Assembly: GCA_016715425.1 (NCBI GenBank)
Contig: JADKAC010000007.1
Span: forward strand, 124,001 to 188,000
DNA: 64,000 nucleotides
Direction of reading: 5' to 3'
Origin: Bacteroidota bacterium
Lineage (GTDB): Bacteria > Bacteroidota > Bacteroidia > Chitinophagales > BACL12
Shown here: positions 17,615-27,049 of the stretch, one piece after another
How positions within the stretch are numbered: the first letter of the stretch is position 1
How the letters are laid out: each line of letters starts with the position of its first letter
Position numbers and translations under genes: made by a program
Notes under the pieces: generated by a model
The model's input: the letters and a program-made list of their open reading frames with translations, nothing else
What the model was told of the DNA's origin: nothing
Database searches by the model: none

Positions 17615-18433
17615 ATGTCTGTTTCAAAAATTAAAGTTGCCATTCTGGATTTGTATGATAATTATCCCAACGAAGGGATGCGCAACCTAAAAGAATTGGT
17701 AGGCAATAAGGATTTAGATTTTGATTGGAAAGTATTTGATGTGCGTGCCAAGACAGAAATTCCCGATATGACCTACGATATATTTGTTTCTTCCGGTGGC
17801 CCGGGTAGTCCCTACGATGGCGAAGGCAAAGAATGGGAAACAAAATATTTTTCTTTGATGGATAAAATATGGGCGCATAATGCAAATGGAAATATCAAAA
17901 AGAAATACATATTCGCTATCTGTCATTCCTTTCAATTATTATCACGATATCTGCAACTAGGAAATGTGTGTGAAAGAAAATCCACTGCATTTGGTGTGTT
18001 TAATTTGGAGCGTACGGAAAATGGTAAACAGGATAAATATTTTCGTTTTCTTTCTGATCCATTTTATGCTGTGGATTCCCGTGACTGGCAATTGATAGAA
18101 CCCAACACGAAATTGTTTTTAAATACAGGTGCAGAAATTCTTGCTATTGATAAACGTCGAGATCATGTGGATTTAGAAAGAGCAGTGATGGCGGTAAAAA
18201 TGAATCCCTATGTGTATATGACTCAATTTCATCCGGAGGCAGATGCCGATGGTATGTTGCGTTATTTTAATATCAAAGAAAAAAAAGAACATGTAGTAAA
18301 AAATCACGGCGAGTGGAAGTTAGAAGAAATGATTCGCTGTCTGAGTGATCCATATAAATTACCCCTTACCCGGGAGACTTTGATACCCGGATTTTTACGT
18401 GATGCACATGATGAACTTCTATTAACTGAATGA
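17615..18433 (+). CDS. Class I glutamine amidotransferase-like protein, paired with an ATP-grasp-like partner
   Basis: 272 residues. The fold resembles the GATase of GMP synthase: an early VSSGGPGSPYDG loop, a nucleophile elbow FAICHSFQLL (Cys near 107) and a C-terminal FHPEAD supplying His and Glu. The canonical CxGxQ elbow here reads CHSFQ, so glycine is replaced by serine. The triad itself is intact, so ammonia release from glutamine remains possible. It is followed after 1 bp by the ATP-grasp-like gene, suggesting a two-subunit ligase in which this protein supplies ammonia. Substrate unknown. Confidence 0.78.
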   Translation: MSVSKIKVAILDLYDNYPNEGMRNLKELVGNKDLDFDWKVFDVRAKTEIPDMTYDIFVSSGGPGSPYDGEGKEWETKYFSLMDKIWAHNANGNIKKKYIFAICHSFQLLSRYLQLGNVCERKSTAFGVFNLERTENGKQDKYFRFLSDPFYAVDSRDWQLIEPNTKLFLNTGAEILAIDKRRDHVDLERAVMAVKMNPYVYMTQFHPEADADGMLRYFNIKEKKEHVVKNHGEWKLEEMIRCLSDPYKLPLTRETLIPGFLRDAHDELLLTE

Positions 18434-18434
18434 G

Positions 18435-19622
18435 ATGATACCTGAAATTCGCAAAGCATATAATCAAGCTTTCACAGAGGAAAAATATATTTCTATGTTT
18501 GAAAGCTTATGGAAGAAATTTAATAAACGCATAGAATTTAAAGTATGCGAAACACCTGCATTTATTCCGGAATTTTTAAAGCAGGATTTAATTGCAGCCG
18601 GAGAAGAAATAATTGATGTTATAGTACAAGATAATTTTAAAAAACGTACTGATCGTTCAATACCAAAAAACCTGAATGTTCCGGGTGAAGATGATCATGC
18701 TGTTTATCTCGCTTTAGATTTTGGAATTTGCACGGATGAGGATGGAAAAATAATTCCGAAATTAATTGAAATGCAGGGTTTCCCATCCTTGTATGCACAT
18801 CAACATGCAATGGCTAATGCGTATAAAAAATATATGGAAGTGCCTGTGGAGATGACGCATTTATTCAATGGGCATGATGATGCATCTTATAGAGAAATTT
18901 TTAAACAATCCGTACTCGGCAATCATAAACCTGAGAATGTAATTCTGTTGGATGTGAAACCTAACGAACAAAAAACATGGGTGGATTTTTCAGATACAAA
19001 AGAAATTACGGGTATTGAAGCTATTTGTATTACAGAAATAAAAAAAGAAGGTAAAGATTTATATTATTTAAAAAATGGAAAGCGTACTCCTATATATAGA
19101 ATTTATAATCGTTTGATATTTGATGAGTTGTTGTTGCGTACAGATTTGAAATATGAATGGAATCTAACCGATGAAGCAAATGTAGAATGGTGCAGTCATC
19201 CGAATTGGTTTTTTCGAATCAGTAAATTTTCTTTACCGTTAATTCAAAGTAAATACGTACCAAAAACTTATTATCTGCATACATTAAAATCTATACCTGA
19301 AGATTTGGAAAATTATGTTTTGAAACCGTTGTACAGTTTTGCCGGAAGTGGTGTAAAGTTTCATGTAACCAAAGAAGATATTGAAAATGTACAATCACCT
19401 GAAAATTTTATTCTGCAGGAAAAAGTAAATTATGCTCCTGTAATTAAAACTCCGGATGATCCGGCAAAATTTGAAGTGCGCTTAATGTATATCTGGAAGC
19501 CGGAAGCAAAAAGACCTGAGTTGGTTATTAATCTTGTGCGATTAAGTAAAGGCGAAATGATTGGAGTAAACTTCAATAAAAATCGTGAATGGGTTGGCGG
19601 TTCGGTAGGTTTCTTTTATTGA
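18435..19622 (+). CDS. Uncharacterised ATP-grasp-like ligase subunit
   Basis: 395 residues with no signal peptide or membrane segment. The C-terminal half has features compatible with an ATP-grasp fold: a basic, glycine-rich loop (YVLKPLYSFAGSGVKFHV), a following FILQEKV strand with acidic residue, an EVRLMYIW strand and a terminal GEMIGVNFN stretch offering acid and Asn for Mg-ATP. The N-terminal half (EMQGFPSLYAHQHA) is conserved-looking but not assignable. It is tightly coupled to the amidotransferase gene (1-bp spacer), so an ATP- and glutamine-dependent amidation is the simplest model. The fold assignment is mine from motifs only. Confidence 0.55.
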   Translation: MIPEIRKAYNQAFTEEKYISMFESLWKKFNKRIEFKVCETPAFIPEFLKQDLIAAGEEIIDVIVQDNFKKRTDRSIPKNLNVPGEDDHAVYLALDFGICTDEDGKIIPKLIEMQGFPSLYAHQHAMANAYKKYMEVPVEMTHLFNGHDDASYREIFKQSVLGNHKPENVILLDVKPNEQKTWVDFSDTKEITGIEAICITEIKKEGKDLYYLKNGKRTPIYRIYNRLIFDELLLRTDLKYEWNLTDEANVEWCSHPNWFFRISKFSLPLIQSKYVPKTYYLHTLKSIPEDLENYVLKPLYSFAGSGVKFHVTKEDIENVQSPENFILQEKVNYAPVIKTPDDPAKFEVRLMYIWKPEAKRPELVINLVRLSKGEMIGVNFNKNREWVGGSVGFFY

Positions 19623-20179
19623 TTTTCATTTAGAAAAGGATATACTTTACTCATTGGGAAACCAACGACATTATAGTAATCTCCTTCTATCCTTAAAATC
19701 TTATTTAAACCAATCCATTCTTGAATTGCATACGCTCCTGCTTTATCAAATGGTTTGAATGCAGTTATATAATTTTCAATTTCCAAGTCTGTCATAGTAT
19801 CAAAATACACATTCGTTTCTGATTCCATACAAGTTTCAATTCCATTTTTACAAATACAAACAGCAGTTATTACTTTATGCATTTTACCCGAAAGTTTGCG
19901 AAGAATGTGTTTAGCATCCTCAACATTTATTGGTTTACCAATTATTTCATCTCCTAATAAAACAACTGTATCCGCAGTAATAATTATGTTATCTTTTGTT
20001 GCAACTGATTGGCGGGCGGCATCCATTTTTTTTGAAGCAATAAATGCAGGTACTTGTTTAGAATTTAGATTTGGAGGAAAGGATTCATCCACATCAATTG
20101 CTAATATTTCAAAATCAAAACCAGCATCTTTTAAAATGGAACGACGTCGTGGCGACGCAGAAGATAAGATTATTTTCAT
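19616..20179 (-). CDS. maf: Maf-like nucleoside triphosphate pyrophosphatase
   Basis: 187 residues from the ATG at 20179, which overlaps the UbiA stop as ATGA; the longer frame to 20251 only adds a hydrophobic stretch from inside the UbiA gene. Maf proteins hydrolyse noncanonical or modified NTPs (dTTP/UTP or m7GTP subgroups) to monophosphates. The family motifs are present: SSASPRRRSIL, IITADTVV, GKP and DKAGAYAIQ. The last 7 bp overlap the converging ATP-grasp-like gene. Confidence 0.94.
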   Translation of the reverse strand: MKIILSSASPRRRSILKDAGFDFEILAIDVDESFPPNLNSKQVPAFIASKKMDAARQSVATKDNIIITADTVVLLGDEIIGKPINVEDAKHILRKLSGKMHKVITAVCICKNGIETCMESETNVYFDTMTDLEIENYITAFKPFDKAGAYAIQEWIGLNKILRIEGDYYNVVGFPMSKVYPFLNENQ

Positions 20180-21129
20180 AAACCGGAATAATATCCAAAA
20201 TAATATAAAGGCATAAATAAAATACCGAGTATCATGGTGAGTTTTATCCAAACACTAAGTCTATGAAAAGCTTTTTTTGTGAAGGAGCCAAAAAGAAATC
20301 CAATCAGCCCCAGTAAGTTTATAATCAGCAGAATTCCATAAATCAAAAACCAGTTGTGCAATCCTGCAATATCTCTGATCCATAATAAATAAGTAGTAAA
20401 TAAAATGAGAGAGAATAAAATAGAAGCAGCAATAATTTTTACAGTTTGCTGCCCCCATGCTAAAGCCGTGGTGCGCATATCTGCTTTACCATCTCCTTCC
20501 ATATCTTCCAGATCTTTAATCAACTCTCGGGCAACATTTATAAGGAATGCAAATAATGCATATCCTAAAATAATATTCCAACAAATTCTTGCTGCATAAT
20601 AATCTCCTTCACGCACTAATTTATAAATAGCAGGTTCGAATGCACCTACTAATAAAATGCTGATTGCAATTAATAATGCAACCACCACATTCCCCAACAA
20701 TGGCATGCGTTTATACGAAGCAGAATAAAAATATAATAGCAAAGCTGCAATTCCATGAATAGTAACAAGGCGAATATTACCCACTTTAATTGCAAGAAAT
20801 AAACCGAGTAACACTCCGACTCCGGTAAGCAACCAATAACCACGCAATGCTTGAATTGTACTTATACTTTTTCCAATAAAATGCCGGTGTGGTTTATTTA
20901 TAGCATCAGATTCCACATCGTAATAATCATTAATGATATAGCCGCCTGCACAAATTAGAAGTGTAGAAAGTACTAACAGAAAAAATTGAAAAGAATTAAG
21001 TGTGAAATACAATCCATACTTATCAAATACCGGTAACAAAATAAATTGATTGATAAAGTACATGGTAACGCCGAGTATCAGCAGATTTGCCGGGCGCATC
21101 ATTTGTATCCAATTTATTATTTTTTGCAT
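20176..21129 (-). CDS. UbiA-family prenyltransferase (geranylgeranylglycerol-phosphate synthase-like)
   Basis: 317 residues with about eight or nine transmembrane helices. The two Asp-rich motifs of UbiA enzymes are present, NDYYDVESDAINKPHR (near 68-83) and KDLEDMEGDGKAD (near 205), which bind Mg-prenyl diphosphate. The acceptor cannot be fixed; many Bacteroidota members are annotated as geranylgeranylglycerol-phosphate geranylgeranyltransferase. Overlaps with IscX (TAATG) upstream and Maf (ATGA) downstream show a tight operon. Confidence 0.88.
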   Translation of the reverse strand: MQKIINWIQMMRPANLLILGVTMYFINQFILLPVFDKYGLYFTLNSFQFFLLVLSTLLICAGGYIINDYYDVESDAINKPHRHFIGKSISTIQALRGYWLLTGVGVLLGLFLAIKVGNIRLVTIHGIAALLLYFYSASYKRMPLLGNVVVALLIAISILLVGAFEPAIYKLVREGDYYAARICWNIILGYALFAFLINVARELIKDLEDMEGDGKADMRTTALAWGQQTVKIIAASILFSLILFTTYLLWIRDIAGLHNWFLIYGILLIINLLGLIGFLFGSFTKKAFHRLSVWIKLTMILGILFMPLYYFGYYSGL

Positions 21130-21368
21130 TATCTGGTATTATCACGCCATTCATAAACCCATGCACTCTGAATCATTTCTAAATGACCTTCATTGCAATC
21201 TTCTCTTTTCCCCGAAAAGCCTTCAATCTCCAAAACCCATTCAATTAATTCAGTAAATCGGATGCGATAAATTTTTGATTCATCAAATTCTTCACCGAAT
21301 TTCTCATATAATTTCAAGGCTATATCTTCATGATCTGCCCAATAAATTGGTGGTTCGTCAAACTTCAT
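21129..21368 (-). CDS. iscX: Fe-S cluster assembly protein IscX
   Basis: 79 residues. The sequence IYWADHEDIALKLYEKF and the ending AWVYEWRDN are characteristic of IscX (YfhJ), a small acidic adaptor that binds the cysteine desulfurase IscS and iron and modulates cluster assembly. It sits 9 bp after the ferredoxin gene, as in classical isc operons (fdx-iscX), although the rest of the isc set is not in this window. The stop codon overlaps the UbiA start. Confidence 0.95.
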   Translation of the reverse strand: MKFDEPPIYWADHEDIALKLYEKFGEEFDESKIYRIRFTELIEWVLEIEGFSGKREDCNEGHLEMIQSAWVYEWRDNTR

Positions 21369-21377
21369 ATTTCATTT

Positions 21378-21713
21378 TTATGATGCAATGATAGTGGATT
21401 GATCCGGAATTAAAACTTCTATTTCGCAATCGTCGTCCAATAAATCACATTGACAACTTAATCGTGAATTTAATCTTGGATCTCGTGCTCTATCCACAAA
21501 ATCTTCTTCTTTATCTGTCATCTCTTCAAGACTATCCATACCCTTTTCAATATATACATGACATGTACTACATGCGCACACGCCACCGCAATTATGATTT
21601 AATTTAATATCATTGAGTAATGCTACTTCTAAAATTGTATTACCTTTTTTTGCTTCAATCCGCTTCGGTTCGCTGCCGTCTTCAAAAGAAAATGTAACTG
21701 TAATATTTCCCAT
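21378..21713 (-). CDS. fdx: 2Fe-2S ferredoxin, adrenodoxin/ISC type
   Basis: 111 residues. The cluster ligands follow the vertebrate-type pattern CGGVCACSTC (three Cys near 42-51) with the fourth Cys in RLSCQC near 86. It is an electron donor for Fe-S assembly and related reactions in the cytoplasm. The adjacency to iscX matches the isc operon order. A TAAATTTG box overlaps the end of the upstream DUF2520 gene and may give this gene its own promoter. Confidence 0.93.
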   Translation of the reverse strand: MGNITVTFSFEDGSEPKRIEAKKGNTILEVALLNDIKLNHNCGGVCACSTCHVYIEKGMDSLEEMTDKEEDFVDRARDPRLNSRLSCQCDLLDDDCEIEVLIPDQSTIIAS

Positions 21714-21724
21714 AACTGTAATTG

Positions 21725-21732
21725 CAAATTTA
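21725..21732 (-). promoter_or_regulatory. Possible -7 box (TAAATTTG) upstream of ferredoxin
   Basis: Reverse-strand match to TAnnTTTG, 11 bp before the ferredoxin start, with the same AATTAAATTTGC core as the boxes at 12870 and 25433. It partly overlaps the stop of the upstream gene. Any leader would be only a few bases, so the call is tentative. Confidence 0.3.
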
Positions 21733-22512
21733 ATTATCCAAAAATTTATTTTGTATGCTATTACTTAGAACGTCATACAATTTCATAAGTTCAGGATTTG
21801 ATTTTAATAATGCATGATGTTTTTGCATTGTATTTACATCACCTCTTCGGGCAGGACCTGTTTGCATTTCAGCAGGTGAACCAATTCTTAATTTTTCAAT
21901 TGTTTCCTGCATTAATGAAAAAAGAATATTTTTTTCTAATCCTGCTTCTTCAATGATACGGAAAGCTTCTCCATATAAAAAATTAGTGAAATTATTTACG
22001 ATTACTGCGGCAAGATGTAATTTACTTTTTTGCGCATCGCTTATCGTACAAACCGAATTAGAAATTTTATTTGCTATCTCTATCAACATTAATTCTACTT
22101 GCTTATCTTGTGCAACTATACATACCGGAATTACATTATAATTTGTATGGACTTCTTTTGAAAATGATTGCAATGGATAATACACACCAAATTGATTTTT
22201 TTCAAAATGCAATACCTTGCTTTCCACGGCTCCTGATACATGCACTGATACAATTTCTTCTACATTAAATGTGGATGCCACCTCACGAATTGCATCATCT
22301 GCTACTGCAAAAAATACAATCGAATTATTTGATTCAGAGTTTTCTGTTTTTAATTGTTTCGCTGTTGCATTACATATATTTGCTAATGCGGAAGCCTTTT
22401 TAAATTCAAGACCATAAATGTGTTGAATTTGTAATCCTGCATTGCAAAACATTTGCACCAAATGCCAGGCAATATTTCCTGTTCCAACTATAGAGATTTG
22501 AGTGCTACTCAT
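21730..22512 (-). CDS. DUF2520 Rossmann-fold protein (F420/NADP oxidoreductase-like)
   Basis: 260 residues. The N-terminal dinucleotide-binding motif ISIVGTGNIAWHLVQMF is followed by a YPLQSFSKE segment and a helical C-terminal DUF2520 domain (HLAAVIVNNFTNFLYGEA; GPARRGDVNTMQKH). The layout is that of the pyrroline-5-carboxylate reductase/ProC-like superfamily. The substrate is unknown. It lies between ccmF and the ferredoxin gene on the same strand, 17 bp from each. Confidence 0.88.
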   Translation of the reverse strand: MSSTQISIVGTGNIAWHLVQMFCNAGLQIQHIYGLEFKKASALANICNATAKQLKTENSESNNSIVFFAVADDAIREVASTFNVEEIVSVHVSGAVESKVLHFEKNQFGVYYPLQSFSKEVHTNYNVIPVCIVAQDKQVELMLIEIANKISNSVCTISDAQKSKLHLAAVIVNNFTNFLYGEAFRIIEEAGLEKNILFSLMQETIEKLRIGSPAEMQTGPARRGDVNTMQKHHALLKSNPELMKLYDVLSNSIQNKFLDN

Positions 22513-22529
22513 GATTTAAAGGTAAGCAA

Positions 22530-25013
22530 TCAGGTAGTCTTCATTTCCGTTCGGCGACGAAGCATACTAATAAAAAATCCGATTGCCATAATAGTCATTC
22601 CTAACCACACTAAATTGATCATCGGAAAAACAATGGCTTTCATAATTATCCAGTTGTTCTGCACATTTTTTTCTATAGTAGTAATTTTAAATGTGTGATC
22701 ATCTGTATTTATATAATCGAAAGTAAGTTGCACATCTGCATGTTGCATTGCAACCGGTTCACTCAATATTTGATTATCTGCAACTGTAAATTTCGGCTCC
22801 ACTGTTTCTGTGGAGTCGCCTGTGTGGCCAACAAATAATGCACCTGCAGAAATACTGTTATCATCAGTATATCTGCGAATATCATTCAAAACCAAATAAC
22901 CTTTAGAAAAAAATATGGTATCACCGATAGCAACTGTGTGTTCTTCTGTTATTGGTTGATTGCTTCTTGCATCTTGTGATGGTATCGAAGAAATATGAGT
23001 AAACACATCATGTGTCAAATAATGTTTTGTATCCGGATTTGGTGTAAGCTGTTTTGATTTTTTATCCATGAGTAAATACGGATATAAATCAAAAGTGTAA
23101 TCAACCGCACCGGTTTTATTATTAATTTTCTCGTATCGTACTTTATAAAACGTTTCCCTGTTATCCGAAGAATCACTTAAATAAGTTACAATATATTCTC
23201 CCATTGTTACGGGTACATTTTGATAAAGTAAAATATTATCCCGTTTAAATTTTTGATCAAACTCTTCTCCGTAATTTATTCCCTGCGTATTAATAGATAA
23301 TACTTGTTGATTTGCATTTGAAATTAATATTCCCAATAATAAAATTCCAAAACCAATATGTGCAACAGAACCTCCGGCTATTTTTATTTTACCTTTTAGT
23401 ACAGCAATTAAATAATGTGCATTTGCCAGAATAGCAAAACTGCCGGCAAATAATAATAAGGTATAAGGATAAATTGTATAAAGCGAAATTGCTTTGCCAA
23501 AAATATTTAATGTTGCTTTTGTGAACACAGGGTAGTCAAGTGCATTTGCAGAAATCAACATCAAAACAATTGCAAGCGCTATCGAAATAATAATCACTTT
23601 AAAAAATTTCTTTATATCCGTTTTTCGATACTTGAGAAATTGTGCAAATCCAGTAAAAATTGCGATAATAACTGCAACCCAAATTTGCACTGCAGTGTAA
23701 TAATGAATTGGATCAGCAGGTGGAGCAAAATCAGTGCGCAGACCTGTTCCAAACCAATCATTCATATGCAGGAATATTTGATTATACACCGGAATACCTG
23801 TAAAGAAGATGATATGCAATCCTGAAAAAAGAAAAACCAATGAACCAATAAACATCCAGAACTCACGTGATGAAACTTCTTCTTCTTTTTTATTTGTAGG
23901 AATATGTTTCCAATTGCGGGCAATCATAATAATTCCGAGGCCTGTAAAAAATGTTAAGTATATCAACAAATGATTTTCCAAACCACTCACAACAAAAGAG
24001 TGAACACTGGAGTCTCCTAAAATTCCACTGCGGGTTAAAAAGGATGCATACAACACAAAAAAGAATGCGAGGAATAACATGATAAATGTTGTGCGTAATG
24101 CATGACCTGTTGCTTTTACAATTAATAATAAATGAATGCCAGCAACAGTAATTAACCATGGAATCAGTGAAGCATTTTCTACCGGATCCCAAGCCCAAAA
24201 GCCACCAAAGCTAAGTGCCTCATACGCCCATGCACCGCCCATTAAAACGCCGGTGCCTAATATCATTCCAGAAAACAAACTATAAGGCAATGCTGGCTTT
24301 ATCCATTCAGAATATTTTTTTGTCCATAAGCCTGCAAATGCAAATGCAAAAGGAATGGTAACAGAAGCAAAACCAAGAAATAAAACAGGTGGATGAATTA
24401 CCATCCAATAATTTTGTAATAATGCATTTAAACCAGTACCATCTTTAATAAAATCCATGTAATTCTCGAACATAAAAACTGGATCTTGCGTCAATGCATC
24501 TTTCATTAATAAAAATGGAGATAATCCAATTTTTATTTCACCAATATAAATTCCCAATAAAAAAGAAACTAAGAAAACTTGTTGTATGCTTATAAAAGTT
24601 AATACCGGTGCTTCCCATTTTTTAGATGTGAATATCAGGAAGGTGCCTAACATCATCATCCAAAAAGTCCAGAGTAAAAAACTGCCTTCCTGCCCTTCCC
24701 AAAAACAAGAAAGAATATATTTAATGGGTAAATCAAGAGAGGAATGAGACCACACATAATAATATTCAAAACGATGATTGAATATCATTAAGAATAGAGT
24801 AACTACAGTGGCAAGAATGGAAAGTGCGTGTGTAAAAAATGCATATCGAGCAAGCTTTTTCCATTTAACCTTTTCAATTTCATCGGTTTTTTTTACCGCA
24901 AAAAAATAGGATATAGAAGCGATGATTGCGGCAACAAATGCAAGTATTATAAAGAAATGACCTGCTTGACCATAGAATGGATTTATGGCAACGGTAGATA
25001 AGTTTTCATTCAT
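22530..25013 (-). CDS. ccmF: Cytochrome c-type biogenesis protein CcmF (heme lyase)
   Basis: 827 residues with many transmembrane helices. The heme-binding WWD region is present as GGFWAWDPVENASLIPWL (near 270), with flanking histidines such as VIHPPVLFLGF (near 207). CcmF, with CcmH, joins heme delivered by CcmE to apocytochrome c on the periplasmic side. The extra C-terminal periplasmic region (about 600-790) is of the expected size. It starts 3 bp after ccmE, so the two are cotranscribed. CcmA-D and CcmH are not in this window. Confidence 0.95.
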   Translation of the reverse strand: MNENLSTVAINPFYGQAGHFFIILAFVAAIIASISYFFAVKKTDEIEKVKWKKLARYAFFTHALSILATVVTLFLMIFNHRFEYYYVWSHSSLDLPIKYILSCFWEGQEGSFLLWTFWMMMLGTFLIFTSKKWEAPVLTFISIQQVFLVSFLLGIYIGEIKIGLSPFLLMKDALTQDPVFMFENYMDFIKDGTGLNALLQNYWMVIHPPVLFLGFASVTIPFAFAFAGLWTKKYSEWIKPALPYSLFSGMILGTGVLMGGAWAYEALSFGGFWAWDPVENASLIPWLITVAGIHLLLIVKATGHALRTTFIMLFLAFFFVLYASFLTRSGILGDSSVHSFVVSGLENHLLIYLTFFTGLGIIMIARNWKHIPTNKKEEEVSSREFWMFIGSLVFLFSGLHIIFFTGIPVYNQIFLHMNDWFGTGLRTDFAPPADPIHYYTAVQIWVAVIIAIFTGFAQFLKYRKTDIKKFFKVIIISIALAIVLMLISANALDYPVFTKATLNIFGKAISLYTIYPYTLLLFAGSFAILANAHYLIAVLKGKIKIAGGSVAHIGFGILLLGILISNANQQVLSINTQGINYGEEFDQKFKRDNILLYQNVPVTMGEYIVTYLSDSSDNRETFYKVRYEKINNKTGAVDYTFDLYPYLLMDKKSKQLTPNPDTKHYLTHDVFTHISSIPSQDARSNQPITEEHTVAIGDTIFFSKGYLVLNDIRRYTDDNSISAGALFVGHTGDSTETVEPKFTVADNQILSEPVAMQHADVQLTFDYINTDDHTFKITTIEKNVQNNWIIMKAIVFPMINLVWLGMTIMAIGFFISMLRRRTEMKTT

Positions 25014-25016
25014 TGT

Positions 25017-25409
25017 TTAAATCTCACTTTTATCTACTTCCGTCTCCACATATTTACTCGGGCATTTCACAAGAATGTCGTTAGCATAAAACACATCTTC
25101 TTTCATGCTTCCTGTTAGAACTACTTCATCACTTCGTTCAAAATCTCTCGGCTTTTCATCAAAACAAACCACTTTACCTGAAATACCATTTTGATCTACG
25201 AGATAAAAACTAAAAGTGTTGGGATCTTTAATTGGATCATAATCTACTGGCATTTCTTTATTTAGAGTGCCCTTTAAGCGCAATTCTTTACCTGCTTTTC
25301 TTCCTGCATCATCAAAATCTGAATAAGCACTTACATTACCCAATTGGGATGCTAATACACCAATGCAAATTGCAAGAAATAATAATAATATTATATGTGA
25401 TCGCTTCAC
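25017..25409 (-). CDS. ccmE: Cytochrome c maturation protein CcmE, Cys-type heme chaperone
   Basis: 130 residues: one N-terminal membrane anchor (SHIILLLFLAICIGVLAS) and an OB-fold periplasmic domain. CcmE carries heme covalently to CcmF. The usual heme-binding HxxxY is replaced here by CPSKY (Cys near 115), the CxxxY variant known from a subset of bacteria and archaea. First gene of the leftward ccmE-ccmF-DUF2520-fdx-iscX-ubiA-maf run, behind a TAAATTTG promoter box. Confidence 0.93.
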   Translation of the reverse strand: MKRSHIILLLFLAICIGVLASQLGNVSAYSDFDDAGRKAGKELRLKGTLNKEMPVDYDPIKDPNTFSFYLVDQNGISGKVVCFDEKPRDFERSDEVVLTGSMKEDVFYANDILVKCPSKYVETEVDKSEI

Positions 25410-25432
25410 TGTATCTTTTTTTACTGTTAATG

Positions 25433-25440
25433 CAAATTTA
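25433..25440 (-). promoter_or_regulatory. -7 box (TAAATTTG) upstream of ccmE
   Basis: Reverse-strand TAnnTTTG match 23 bp before the ccmE start; core identical to the boxes at 12870 and 21725. It would drive the seven-gene leftward operon. Confidence 0.5.
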
Positions 25441-25607
25441 ATTCAAAATGTTCAGCACCTTTCGAGTTTGATGTTAAGATATGCTTATAAGGTTAAAAGC
25501 GACTAACGAATAATTCATAAAATAGTATTTTCGCTAACCGAAAATTTTGGCTTGTTCCAGAGTTATTTCAACAAAAACCAATAAAAAAATATTACTTGAT
25601 TTCTAAA

Positions 25608-27011
25608 ATGCAAAACAGATTTGCAAACTTCTTTGTGCTGCTAAAAAAAGCATTATCCGGTGAGGAACAGGACTATACAACAGGCAGTGTGCGCAAAGCA
25701 ATTTTTATGTTGAGTGTGCCGATGATTTTAGAAATGATGATGGAAAGCGTATTTGCTGTTGTAGATATATTTTTTGTAAATCGTTTGGGAGCTGATGCTG
25801 TTTCAATTGTTGGACTAACAGAAAGTGTAAATACAATTATTTATTCGGTAGCAATTGGAATGAGTGCAGCAGCTACAGCAGTGATATCCAGAAGAATTGG
25901 CGAAAAAAATAAAGAAGCCGCTGCATTTACTGCGGTGCAGGTAATTGCTTTAACCTGTATTACTTCGTTGATACTAAGTATTCCTGCAGCTATGTTTTCA
26001 GAAGAAATACTTCGGTTAATGGGTGCCGAACCTTCAGCTATTGCAAGTGGTTCCGGATATACTCGTATAATGTTCAGCTCGAGTGCTGTGATAATGTTTT
26101 TGTTTGTAATAAATGGAATTTATCGTGGTGCAGGTGATGCTTCAATTGCAATGCGCAGTTTATGGATTGCTAACATCTGTAATATAATTCTGGATTATCT
26201 TTTAATTTTTGGAATAGGACCATTTCCTGAATTAGGAATTGAAGGAGCAGCCATTGCAACTGTAATCGGCAGAGGTATTGGAATAGCATATCAAATATAT
26301 CATCTTGCAAAAGGAAAAGGAGTTGTAAAAATTATGAAGCATCATTTTACCTTGAGCAAAAAAATTATTATTTCATTAATTGAAGTTGCATCACCGGCAA
26401 CAGTCCAATTTTTAATTGCTTCTGCAAGTTGGGTTGTATTGGCAGCCTTTGTAGCACAAAGCGGTAGCGATGCATCTGCAGGTTATCAAACTGGAATTCG
26501 TCTTGTGCTATTTTTTATTTTACCCGCATGGGGAATGAGCAATGCGGCAGCAACACTTGTGGGACAAAATTTAGGTGCAAAACAAACAGAAAGAGCAGAA
26601 GAAAGTGTTTTGAAAACTGCTAAATACAATGCCATTTTTATGGGAAGTGTTTCACTTATCTTTTTGTTTTTCAGTCATTCAATTATTTCACTGTTTACAC
26701 CTGCAATTAATACCGAACAAATTCATTATGCAGTATTGGCTTTGCGCATTATTAGTGCTGGTTATATATTTTATGGAGTTGGTATGGTAATAACCATGGC
26801 TTTTAATGGTGCGGGTGATACTCGAACTCCGACCATCATAAATTTCTTTGGATTCTGGATGTTTCAAATTCCATTGGCATATTTACTTTCACATACATTT
26901 GCGTTGGGACCAACAGGTGTTTTTATAGCAATTCCTGTAGCAGAAACCGCAATTGCGATTATCAGTTTTATTATATTTAAACAAGGTAAATGGAAAACGA
27001 TTAAAGTATAA
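25608..27011 (+). CDS. MATE-family multidrug/toxin exporter
   Basis: 467 residues from the ATG at 25608 (a TTG at 25596 would add four residues). Twelve transmembrane helices in two homologous halves are visible; the N-half begins RKAIFMLSVPMILEMMMESV and VDIFFVNRLGADAVSIVG, and the repeat in the C-half is PATVQFLIASASWVVLAAFV. MATE proteins export cationic compounds by Na+ or H+ antiport through the inner membrane. The substrate is not predictable. Monocistronic, with rocD 64 bp downstream behind its own promoter-like box. Confidence 0.93.
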   Translation: MQNRFANFFVLLKKALSGEEQDYTTGSVRKAIFMLSVPMILEMMMESVFAVVDIFFVNRLGADAVSIVGLTESVNTIIYSVAIGMSAAATAVISRRIGEKNKEAAAFTAVQVIALTCITSLILSIPAAMFSEEILRLMGAEPSAIASGSGYTRIMFSSSAVIMFLFVINGIYRGAGDASIAMRSLWIANICNIILDYLLIFGIGPFPELGIEGAAIATVIGRGIGIAYQIYHLAKGKGVVKIMKHHFTLSKKIIISLIEVASPATVQFLIASASWVVLAAFVAQSGSDASAGYQTGIRLVLFFILPAWGMSNAAATLVGQNLGAKQTERAEESVLKTAKYNAIFMGSVSLIFLFFSHSIISLFTPAINTEQIHYAVLALRIISAGYIFYGVGMVITMAFNGAGDTRTPTIINFFGFWMFQIPLAYLLSHTFALGPTGVFIAIPVAETAIAIISFIIFKQGKWKTIKV

Positions 27012-27049
27012 TAATGCTGTATAATAAAAATACACTGCACCTTATTAAG

